Both the position numbers and the translations under genes were made by a program. This document shows, piece after piece, positions 1 through 5,293 of a DNA stretch of 5,293 bases. Numbering within the stretch: position 1 is the stretch's first letter; each line of letters opens with the position of its first letter. Origin of the DNA: Candidatus Zixiibacteriota bacterium (GTDB lineage Bacteria; Zixibacteria; MSB-5A5; GN15; FEB-12); the NCBI GenBank assembly GCA_003641345.1, contig QNAD01000160.1, positions 1 to 5,293 of the forward strand. Reading direction: 5' to 3'. A model generated the notes under the pieces. The model made no database searches. It was not told where the DNA came from and was given only the letters and a program-made list of their open reading frames with translations.

Positions 1-1
1 A

Positions 2-616
2 AAATCTTTTGCCAATGAATTTCTTGGAGATGAAGTTCCAGAATATGCAACACTTGTAAATCTTCCGACCAGAGAATTTAATAATCTTTTCGAACTTGAA
101 GACAGTCGCAATCTATTCGAAAAAGAAGATATGGTTGTGTTGAATTTAACCTCGGAAAAATTACAGGAATATACCTTGGCTTCTCTCAAAGATTCTCAAC
201 TCGTTTGGTTTGCCTGTGACGTTGGCAAAGAAAATTATGGAGATTCAGGCATTTTGGCTATAGATATCTATGACTATAATCGTACCTTCGACATGGATTT
301 CAAAATGTCAAAAAAAGATAGAATAAATTTCAACGAAATATCTCCCAACCATGCTATGACAATCATGGGAGCTGATACAACAGACTCTGGCAAAGTTAAA
401 AAATGGTTAATAGAAAATAGTTGGGGATCTAAACGTGGTGATGATGGCTATTGGTATATGTACAATGACTGGTTTGATGAATATGTACTTATGGTAATTA
501 TAGATAAAAAATTACTCTCAGAAAAAGATTTAAAATTGTATGACAAAAAACCAATCAAAATCCCAACATGGGAACCTTTCTTTTTAGCCTTGCGAAGACT
601 GGAAAAAATAAAATAA
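2..616 (+). CDS. pepC: Aminopeptidase C / bleomycin hydrolase (peptidase C1B), 3' part
   Basis: The reading frame is open from base 2, so the gene starts upstream of the window; 204 C-terminal residues are visible. The Met codon at 131 is internal: homologous sequence (PEYATLVNLPTREFNNL, then an SRN motif) precedes it in frame. Counting from that Met, the segment shows LKDSQLVWFACDVGK (19-33), the catalytic His in NHAM (His74, nt 350-352), the catalytic Asn in ENSWG (Asn96, nt 416-418), and GYWYMYNDWFDEYV (106-119), all typical of papain-fold C1B peptidases. The catalytic Cys lies outside the window. The family is a cytoplasmic, usually hexameric cysteine aminopeptidase. The visible C-terminus ends in a basic segment (LALRRLEKIK) rather than the short MGALA-like tail I recall from many bacterial members; that tail can enter the active site in this family. 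The stop is TAA, and the FAD oxidoreductase starts 7 nt later, so co-transcription is likely. The family call is firm; the substrate is not determined. Confidence 0.93.
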   Translation, partial: KSFANEFLGDEVPEYATLVNLPTREFNNLFELEDSRNLFEKEDMVVLNLTSEKLQEYTLASLKDSQLVWFACDVGKENYGDSGILAIDIYDYNRTFDMDFKMSKKDRINFNEISPNHAMTIMGADTTDSGKVKKWLIENSWGSKRGDDGYWYMYNDWFDEYVLMVIIDKKLLSEKDLKLYDKKPIKIPTWEPFFLALRRLEKIK

Positions 617-623
617 TATTTAT

Positions 624-1988
624 ATGACCTTTATTGAACAATTAAAAAGCATTGTTCCTTCAGAACAATATTCTGACCATGCTGACAGCCTTGAAGTTGT
701 TTCTAAAGATGAATCAACTATAGAAAAAGTTATTCCCATAGCTGTTGTTTGGGCAAAGAACAGTAAAGAAATAATTGAAATAGTAAAACTCTGTTATGAT
801 AACAAAATCCCCATAACTACGCGTGGTTCTGGAAGTGCTCTGGAAGGCTCAACGATACCCGACAAAAATGGTATTGTGCTCGACCTTTCTCAAATGACTG
901 ACATCATTGAATATTGGCAAGATGACCTTCAGGTAAAAGTACAACCAGGCCTTATCTATGATAATCTAAATGAAAAAATAAAAAGAGACGGCCTATTTTT
1001 TCCACCTTCTCCCGGAGGCTCCGGTGATGTTGCTTCTATCGGCGGCATGGTGTCAACCAATGCCAGTGGTATCTATTCCGTGAAATATGGTGGGACTAAA
1101 GATTATATTCTGGAATTGGAAATAGTTACAGGCAGAGGTGAATTCATTAAACTTGGTAATCGTGCAATTAAAAGGTCGAGTGGTTATAATTTGGTTGATT
1201 TGATTTGCAGTTCCGAAGGCACTCTTGGTGTTATTACTTCGATTACCATGAAATTATCCGGACTACCTGAAGACAGATTTCAAACCGCATTCAAATTCAC
1301 AAATGAAATTGAGGCGGCACAAGCTGTATCGGAAATTCGTAAATATGGAATAGATGTTGCCGCTTTAGAATTTTTAGACAAAAGAGTTATGCAAGCCTTG
1401 AATCAACTTAAAGATTATGAACTCGAAGAAGTTCCATGTTTATTCTTGGAGTTTCATGGTCCTCGACCGACCATAGATTCAAATTTGGAATCAGTGAAAC
1501 TTATTTGTGAAGAACTTAACGGTCAGGAATTGAAATTAGCCGATGGTTTAAATCCGTGGGAAGTCAGGCATTTTGTTACCGACGCAATAAAACATTTGAA
1601 ACCGGGCTATACAATTATTAGAAATGATGTTGCTTTTCCCATTTCCCACCTTCCGGAAATGGTTGAATTATGTTACAAACTTGGCGATGAGAATAATATC
1701 CTTATTCATACTTTTGGACATGTTGGGATGGGCTTATTGCACGCTTTACTATTAGCTGATAAAAGCAATCAGAAAGAATGGGGTACAGCTATCAGGATAA
1801 ACGATGAAATCATTAAAAGAACTATTGAATTAAACGGGACTATTTCAGGGGAACATGGTATTGGAATCGGACATAAAAATCTAATTGAAAATGAACACGG
1901 ATTATCAGTCGAATATATGAAAAAAATAAAAAAGCAGTTTGACCCTGCCAATATCCTAAACCCAGGTAAAATATTTGATATTTATTAA
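624..1988 (+). CDS. FAD-linked oxidoreductase, GlcD / D-lactate dehydrogenase (cytochrome) type
   Basis: This 454-residue protein has the length and layout of the GlcD/Dld family: an N-terminal PCMH-type FAD-binding domain and a C-terminal FAD-oxidase domain. The FAD-binding signatures are RGSGSALEGS (67-76), PPSPGGSGDVASIGGMVSTN (127-146) with NASG following, YGGTKDYI (155-162) and SSEGTLGVITS (196-206). The C-terminal domain shows DVAFPISHL (335-343), FGHVGMGLLH (364-373), SGEHGIG (408-414) and the closing FDPANILNPGKIF (439-451). Such enzymes oxidise 2-hydroxy acids (D-lactate, glycolate, 2-hydroxyglutarate and others) and pass electrons to quinone, cytochrome or a partner Fe-S protein. 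No GlcE, GlcF or Fe-S domain is visible here, so the substrate and acceptor are unknown. The usual GDGNLH stretch reads GMGLLH, which may shift metal or substrate binding. The ATG at 624 is the first in frame after the upstream stop; there is no clear Shine-Dalgarno site. The adjacency to the peptidase gene (7 nt) suggests an operon without an obvious functional link. Confidence 0.9.
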   Translation: MTFIEQLKSIVPSEQYSDHADSLEVVSKDESTIEKVIPIAVVWAKNSKEIIEIVKLCYDNKIPITTRGSGSALEGSTIPDKNGIVLDLSQMTDIIEYWQDDLQVKVQPGLIYDNLNEKIKRDGLFFPPSPGGSGDVASIGGMVSTNASGIYSVKYGGTKDYILELEIVTGRGEFIKLGNRAIKRSSGYNLVDLICSSEGTLGVITSITMKLSGLPEDRFQTAFKFTNEIEAAQAVSEIRKYGIDVAALEFLDKRVMQALNQLKDYELEEVPCLFLEFHGPRPTIDSNLESVKLICEELNGQELKLADGLNPWEVRHFVTDAIKHLKPGYTIIRNDVAFPISHLPEMVELCYKLGDENNILIHTFGHVGMGLLHALLLADKSNQKEWGTAIRINDEIIKRTIELNGTISGEHGIGIGHKNLIENEHGLSVEYMKKIKKQFDPANILNPGKIFDIY

Positions 1989-2068
1989 GTAAATTAAAAT
2001 ATAAGCCTTAATGCTAGTAACTTAATGATATTCAACAAGTATTATCACATAATCAACCATTTGTAAAC

Positions 2069-2096
2069 TTGACAAATCAGATAATTTGTTTATAAT
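2069..2096 (+). promoter_or_regulatory. Predicted sigma-70 promoter for the DUF1573 gene pair
   Basis: A perfect -35 hexamer TTGACA (2069-2074) and a perfect -10 hexamer TATAAT (2091-2096) are separated by 16 bp. Transcription would begin near 2103 and give a leader of about 40 nt before the ATG at 2143. It lies in the 154-bp gap after the FAD oxidoreductase, in the same orientation as the DUF1573 genes. A partial Bacteroidota-like pair also overlaps it (TTTG at 2060-2063 and TAATTTG at 2082-2088, one base short of TAnnTTTG), so which box is used depends on the host sigma factor. No terminator was found in this gap for the preceding genes. Confidence 0.65.
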
Positions 2097-2142
2097 GTTT
2101 ATCTAAATGGAACAAATAACATGTTTGTAATTATAATAATAC

Positions 2143-2856
2143 ATGAGTAGAAATTTTTTACATATACTAATAGTCATTTTGGTAATGACAGCTAACTTAT
2201 CAGCCGGATCAATGCTTGAGATACCTAATAATAAATTTGATTTTGGCTACACTGCTCAAAATTCCACACTCGTTCATTCTTTCTGGTTCCACTCAACAGG
2301 CGATGATACCTTAAGAATAAGTGAAATAAAAACAGGTTGTTCTTGTACTTTAATGCCTCTTGAAAAAAAATGGATTGCCCCCGGAGACAGCATGAATGTT
2401 GAAGTTACATGGGAAATAAAAAGAAAATTGGGACATTCTGGAAAATATCCTTATGTTTATACAAATGCTCAAGAAGACCCTTTCCGTATAGGCTTGGACA
2501 CCAGAGTATTTAATAAATTTGATGATGTTTCTGACCTTTATGTTATTAAACCATACAAAGTTGAATTAGCCAAAATAGCAAATAAAAACATAGATTCTGT
2601 TGAAATTAAATTTATTAGCAAATATGACTTTGACCTTCAGATTGTTTTAATTGATTCAAATGTTGATGAGTGTGAACTACATATTCCTGAAATTCTGGTG
2701 GCTAATGACACTGTTTTGGGAAATGTAATTATTAAAAACGAGTATAAAGACAAAGAATTTATTGGATCTTTTACTATTGGATTTTCAGATAAAAAACAAA
2801 CTCGTATTACTATTCCGGTAAGAAGAAAAATTTATAATTTAAGTTCCGATAAGTAA
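2143..2856 (+). CDS. Secreted DUF1573 domain protein with CxC motif (Cys paralog)
   Basis: This 237-residue protein begins with a signal peptide: MSRN, a hydrophobic stretch (about 5-18), then a small-residue cleavage region ANLSA-GS near 21-22. It probably acts in the periplasm or on the outer membrane. Residues about 30-120 match the DUF1573 (Ig-like/ASH-like) pattern: KFDFGYTAQNSTLVHSFWF (31-49), STGDDTLRI (51-59), the hallmark GCSCT with Cys66 and Cys68 (65-69), and APGDSMNVEV (79-88). A second beta-rich segment starts at VIKPYK (134-139) and runs to the end; it contains a third Cys (177). The next gene encodes a paralog alignable along its whole length, with the same motifs at nearly the same residue numbers. 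The molecular function of DUF1573 is not established. The start ATG at 2143 has no clear Shine-Dalgarno site but gives a complete signal peptide. The stop TAA is followed in frame by TGA (2857-2859). Confidence 0.88.
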   Translation: MSRNFLHILIVILVMTANLSAGSMLEIPNNKFDFGYTAQNSTLVHSFWFHSTGDDTLRISEIKTGCSCTLMPLEKKWIAPGDSMNVEVTWEIKRKLGHSGKYPYVYTNAQEDPFRIGLDTRVFNKFDDVSDLYVIKPYKVELAKIANKNIDSVEIKFISKYDFDLQIVLIDSNVDECELHIPEILVANDTVLGNVIIKNEYKDKEFIGSFTIGFSDKKQTRITIPVRRKIYNLSSDK

Positions 2857-2912
2857 TGACGAATTAAAGTATAAAAGATTAACTCTAAAATAATAGGAAA
2901 CAGATAAAAAAA

Positions 2913-3656
2913 ATGAGACGAATTCTTATTGCAACATTAATTATAGTAGGATTAAGCCTTTCATCTGCTTTTGCAGCTCCAAGATTAACTATCGATGAGG
3001 ATGCATTTAATTTTGGTTATGTTCCTCAGAACTCAAAAATCTCACATGTTTTTTGGCTTAAATCCACAGGAGATGACACTCTCAAAATTTTAAAAGTAGT
3101 GCCTGGCTGAGGATGCACCAAAGCCCCTCTTGACAAAGAGGTGTTAGCTGTCGGTGACAGCACAAAATTAGAAATTATTTTCTCTACAAAAAAATATAAA
3201 AACCGTGTCTCAAAACGTCCTCGTATTCAAACCAACTCAGGCCTTCCAGATAAAACTGTTCAAATCATTTCTCATGTAGTCGCCCGTCCTGACTCAACTT
3301 ATCCAGTCATTATTAAACCTTACAAATTGAACTTATCTCAATTTACCGAAAAAGTAAGAGATGAAATAAACTTTAATATCACTAATGTATCGGAACAGGA
3401 TTTGGAAATTCGGTTAATAGCAGGACTACCTGAATATTTTGAAGTATCTCTCCCAAAATCAATTGGAGCTGGAAAAACTGCCGAAGGTACATTGAAACTT
3501 AAAAGAAATCATTTGAAAAATTCATTTGACAAATCTTTTACATTTGAATTGAATGATGAAAAAACATCAAGATTTACCGTGCCTGTAAAAAGAACTGTAA
3601 GAACTGTTACTAATAATAAAAGTAAAACTGCAGCAATTAAGTCTAAAGGCAAATAG
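2913..3656 (+). CDS. Secreted DUF1573 selenoprotein with UxC motif; in-frame TGA at 3108-3110 read as selenocysteine
   Basis: Read through the single in-frame TGA, this is one 247-residue protein; without it there are only a 65-residue fragment and a same-frame remainder. It has a signal peptide (MRRILIATLIIVGLSLSSAF, cleavage about AFA-AP at 21/22). The DUF1573 pattern follows: FNFGYVPQNSKISHVFWL (32-49), STGDDTLKI (51-59), G-U-G-C-T (65-69) and AVGDSTKLEI (79-88). A second beta-rich segment begins at IIKPYK (133-138), and the tail is Lys-rich. Residue 66 (TGA) aligns without gaps with Cys66 of the upstream paralog, and Cys68 aligns with Cys68. Sec66 and Cys68 would be the only selenol and thiol in the protein. 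A SECIS-like hairpin follows. The real stop is TAG at 3654-3656. The start ATG at 2913 has a weak AGGAAA 12 nt upstream, and the gene begins 56 nt after the Cys paralog, probably on the same transcript. A redox role is inferred only. A nonsense mutation or sequencing error remains possible but explains the alignment and hairpin less well. Confidence 0.8.
3108..3110 (+). other. Recoded UGA codon (predicted selenocysteine 66)
   Basis: The TGA is codon 66 of the frame that starts at 2913. The peptide reads V-P-G-[TGA]-G-C-T-K-A-P-L on either side, against I-K-T-G-C-S-C-T-L-M-P-L in the neighbouring paralog, so TGA sits exactly on a Cys codon (TGT at 2338-2340). No other in-frame TGA is seen in the coding regions of the window, and all Trp positions use TGG. 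This argues against a genome-wide change of the code. Confidence 0.8.
3122..3145 (+). promoter_or_regulatory. Predicted bacterial SECIS element
   Basis: A hairpin lies inside the coding sequence just after the TGA. The stem CCTCTT (3126-3131) pairs perfectly with AAGAGG (3136-3141) and closes a four-base loop GACA (3132-3135). After one C-U mismatch (3125/3142) the stem may extend by C3124-G3143, G3123-U3144 and A3122-U3145. The loop begins 21 nt after the TGA and its first base is G. From memory, both fit the bacterial SECIS model: loop about 16-37 nt from UGA, short apical loop, G among its first two bases. It would recruit SelB with Sec-tRNA. The homologous site in the Cys paralog keeps CCTCTT (2356-2361), but A-rich sequence and TGG follow, so it cannot form this stem. 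Confidence 0.75.
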
Positions 3657-3670
3657 ATATTATTATAAAT

Positions 3671-3706
3671 AAAAAAGCCGCCATATAAATAAAGGCGGCT
3701 TTTTTT
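3671..3706. terminator. Bidirectional rho-independent terminator
   Basis: GCCGCC (3677-3682) pairs with GGCGGC (3694-3699) around an 11-base AT-rich loop. Six A residues precede the stem and seven T residues follow it, so either strand gives a GC hairpin plus U run, and the A and T runs can extend the stem. It lies between the TAG of the DUF1573 selenoprotein gene (3656) and the convergent stop of the minus-strand GWxTD gene (3731), and should end both transcripts. Confidence 0.9.
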
Positions 3707-3728
3707 GTGCTTACTTCTTCCCTATTTA

Positions 3729-5150
3729 TTATTCGATATCCAATCTTGTACCTTGATCTAATATATCCTGCCATGCATCGTTATAAACTTCGCCATCAAC
3801 ATTAGAATGAACTAAACGGTAATCGTAGTTTCCTGTCCAATCTTCAAACACGAAAAATTTACCCTCACCTAAGCTACGATAGTACCATACTTCATAAGAA
3901 TTCCCAATTCTCGGAGCAATAACTTCATCAATTTCATCATAATCACCGTATTTAATATAAATCCTACCTCTATCCGACGACCATCCATTATCTTTAGTGT
4001 AATTATTTGAATATAGCCTATTGGACAAAATATAACGTTTGACATATTCCAATCTTTGTTCATTCTCCGGAGTTGTATGATTTAAGTCGTGTTCTTTCCA
4101 AAACTGTTTCAAATAATTTTCCTGCCCGGTAGCGGTCAAGTTATTTAGAATTGATAATTGTTCGGGTGAAATAATATATGACAAGAGATTTTTTCGTTCT
4201 TTAAAGGTTAACGAAAAATAAGGGTCATTTTTATTTGCCAGAGATTTGTCAACTTTATCAGGTATCGGCTCTATTACTGCAAACGGTTGATAAACTGTAT
4301 CTTTTTGTTTGGATGATTTGTCTTCGGCAATTATTTGCAGATTATATATATTAGCGGGCCAACCCTTGATATCAAAAAGTTCTCTGACAACAGCCGATGA
4401 TGCAGGTTTTTCAATCTCTCTCTCTCCTAAAAACATAAAAAAGCTACTGTCCTGATTTAAGGCATTATACGTAACCTTAAATTTTGATTTTTTATCCGGA
4501 TTGAAATCAAGGTTATATAACTCACCATAAATTGCAAACGCAGAATCCTTGGTACTATAAATTGATGTTGGATTTGGTAGGATCCTGAAACCATTTTTAA
4601 CTAATTTAAAATTAGTATCCGCTTTTTCGCCGACATATTTAACATCATAAGCGAGGTAGTAATCGCTCATACTTAGTTTTGTTTTACTAATCTCAGGAAC
4701 ATTAAACGGAGAGATAAAAAATTCACCTTTATTTTTACTGACAACATCAATAACATATATACGAGCAGTATATTTACCCTGATAAGCTCTAAGAGATAAC
4801 CTATCAAAAATACGCACATTTTTCATCGAAGCATCTTCTTTGGATACAGCTTCCAAAGCAAAATAAGTGCTTGCTGAATCAACTACTTTTGCTGTTGAAT
4901 CTATTAGGTTAACCTGGATAAATACTCTACCGGTTAGTTTGGTATCGGTTTCTTCTTGTTTAAAAAACTGGAATTCGTTCTTCTTTAATGCAATTGGAAA
5001 TTCCAGAAGTGCCAACGAATCATAAGCTGGGTTATTAAATATTTTCACTCCAGAATAAATATTAAGTATTTTTTCACCGCTTTGAACCGGATTGACACAC
5101 AACATCAGAATAAAAACGATTATAATTCTAAGCATAAATTTATATCTCAC
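3729..5150 (-). CDS. Exported GWxTD domain-containing protein
   Basis: This 473-residue protein starts with a signal peptide (hydrophobic residues about 7-19, VQS-G cleavage region near 24). A long beta-rich N-terminal part (about 25-295) follows, then the C-terminal GWxTD domain. That domain shows LKQFWKEHD (347-355), then GWSSDRGRIYIKYGDYDEI (389-407), SYEVWYYRS (418-426), KFFVFEDW (431-438) and YDYRLVHSN (442-450). The name-giving motif is GWSSD rather than GWxTD, a conservative Ser for Thr change. The family is common in Bacteroidota-related and some other phyla and has no established biochemical function that I know of. The start at 5150 is GTG, with AGAGAGG a few bases upstream; an ATG at 5135 (residue 6) would also leave a good signal peptide. 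The stop is TAA followed by a second in-frame TAA. A GWxTD-like paralog ends 13 nt upstream on the same strand, so the two are probably co-transcribed. Confidence 0.88.
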   Translation of the reverse strand: MRYKFMLRIIIVFILMLCVNPVQSGEKILNIYSGVKIFNNPAYDSLALLEFPIALKKNEFQFFKQEETDTKLTGRVFIQVNLIDSTAKVVDSASTYFALEAVSKEDASMKNVRIFDRLSLRAYQGKYTARIYVIDVVSKNKGEFFISPFNVPEISKTKLSMSDYYLAYDVKYVGEKADTNFKLVKNGFRILPNPTSIYSTKDSAFAIYGELYNLDFNPDKKSKFKVTYNALNQDSSFFMFLGEREIEKPASSAVVRELFDIKGWPANIYNLQIIAEDKSSKQKDTVYQPFAVIEPIPDKVDKSLANKNDPYFSLTFKERKNLLSYIISPEQLSILNNLTATGQENYLKQFWKEHDLNHTTPENEQRLEYVKRYILSNRLYSNNYTKDNGWSSDRGRIYIKYGDYDEIDEVIAPRIGNSYEVWYYRSLGEGKFFVFEDWTGNYDYRLVHSNVDGEVYNDAWQDILDQGTRLDIE

Positions 5151-5154
5151 TTAA

Positions 5155-5163
5155 ACCTCTCTT
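5155..5163 (-). promoter_or_regulatory. Ribosome binding site deciding a GTG start
   Basis: On the minus strand the sequence AGAGAGG, about 5 nt before the GTG at 5150-5148, is one of the few purine-rich Shine-Dalgarno-like stretches in the window. It favours the GTG start over the ATG at 5135, which has only AT-rich sequence in front of it. Confidence 0.5.
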
Positions 5164-5292
5164 TTAAAAATCTGGCCTCAAATTTAAGCCGTCATAAGGA
5201 TAAACCAAACGATAATCTCCATCTTCATACTCATCGACAAATAGGAATTTTCTGTATCTCCCCTCTTTATAATAATGCCATTCCTGATATGG
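5164..5292 (-). CDS. GWxTD-domain-like protein, C-terminal end (partial)
   Basis: On the minus strand, the frame from 5292 to the TAA at 5166-5164 encodes 42 residues with no stop; the gene continues past the right edge of the window. The visible peptide contains PYQEWHYYKEG, then KFLFVDEYEDGDYRLVYPYD, and ends in RPDF. It matches the end of the downstream GWxTD protein in order and spacing: SYEVWYYRS, KFFVFEDW and YDYRLVHS. It is therefore probably the C-terminus of a second GWxTD-domain protein, first of the two in this leftward operon. The GWxTD motif itself would lie outside the window, so the family call rests on the terminal strands only. Confidence 0.75.
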   Translation of the reverse strand, partial: PYQEWHYYKEGRYRKFLFVDEYEDGDYRLVYPYDGLNLRPDF

Positions 5293-5293
5293 T

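Noticed and set aside
1769..1951. Minus-strand 60-codon open frame
   Set aside because: It lies wholly within the conserved C-terminal domain of the FAD oxidoreductase, and its Ile/Phe/Ser/Pro-rich peptide is a by-product of that gene.
1989..2068. Terminator or small RNA after the FAD oxidoreductase gene
   Set aside because: Only weak AT-rich pairings (such as TGATA with TATCA) are present, with no GC stem followed by a T run.
2913..3110. A separate short 65-residue secreted protein ending at the TGA
   Set aside because: It would stop in the middle of the DUF1573 domain, just before the second half of its hallmark motif, while the rest of the domain continues in the same frame directly after the TGA.
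3108..3110. Genome-wide reassignment of TGA to Trp or Gly
   Set aside because: Only one in-frame TGA was seen in all coding regions, Trp is always TGG and Gly uses GGN, and the aligned residue in the paralog is Cys, not Trp or Gly.
3141..3656. A separate protein starting at the GTG at 3141
   Set aside because: That start lies inside the domain, lacks a signal peptide and a ribosome binding site, and falls on the last base pair of the hairpin. The ten codons between TGA and GTG (GCTKAPLDKE) are already homologous to the paralog.
2913..3656. Pseudogene caused by a nonsense mutation or sequencing error
   Set aside because: It cannot be fully excluded, since TGT/TGC to TGA is one base. But the single disruption is a TGA, falls on a Cys site, is followed by a correctly placed SECIS-like hairpin, and no other decay is seen in 247 codons.
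3869..4063. Minus-strand 64-codon open frame
   Set aside because: It overlaps the most conserved part of the GWxTD gene in another frame and has no recognisable features of its own.

Overview
The window is AT-rich bacterial DNA with short intergenic gaps and weak or absent Shine-Dalgarno sites. The gene content (two GWxTD-domain proteins, two secreted DUF1573 proteins, a C1B cysteine aminopeptidase) suggests the Bacteroidota/Ignavibacteria/Kapabacteria side of the FCB group. This placement rests on gene families only, with no rRNA or phylogeny. There are six protein genes, two of them cut by the window edges.

Positions 2-1988 (+) hold the C-terminal 204 residues of a bleomycin hydrolase/aminopeptidase C. 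Seven bases later comes a complete GlcD/D-lactate-dehydrogenase-like FAD oxidoreductase, and the two probably share a transcript. A consensus promoter (TTGACA, 16 bp, TATAAT) lies at 2069-2096.

Positions 2143-3656 (+) hold two tandem exported DUF1573 paralogs, which are the main discovery in the window. The first is an ordinary 237-residue protein with a Gly-Cys-Ser-Cys-Thr motif. The second would normally be called as two ORFs or a pseudogene, because an in-frame TGA occurs at 3108-3110. That TGA falls exactly on the first Cys of the CxC motif of its neighbour (both are residue 66). It is followed by an intact, homologous, same-frame C-terminal part. A hairpin with a GACA loop begins 11 nt after the TGA, and its loop begins 21 nt after the TGA with G as first loop base, which fits the bacterial SECIS rules. 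The best reading is one 247-residue secreted selenoprotein with a U-G-C motif, next to its Cys-containing paralog. The 3' arm of the hairpin is absent from the homologous position of the Cys paralog.

A GC-rich hairpin at 3671-3706, flanked by A and T runs, is a likely bidirectional terminator between this pair and the convergent minus-strand genes. Positions 3729-5292 (-) hold a complete exported GWxTD-domain protein. Thirteen bases upstream of it is the C-terminal end of a second GWxTD-like protein, so this is a tandem paralog operon running leftward.

No tRNA, rRNA, CRISPR array or mobile element was recognised. No selenium-machinery gene (selA, selB, selC, selD) is in the window, so the selenocysteine call depends on finding these elsewhere in the genome.
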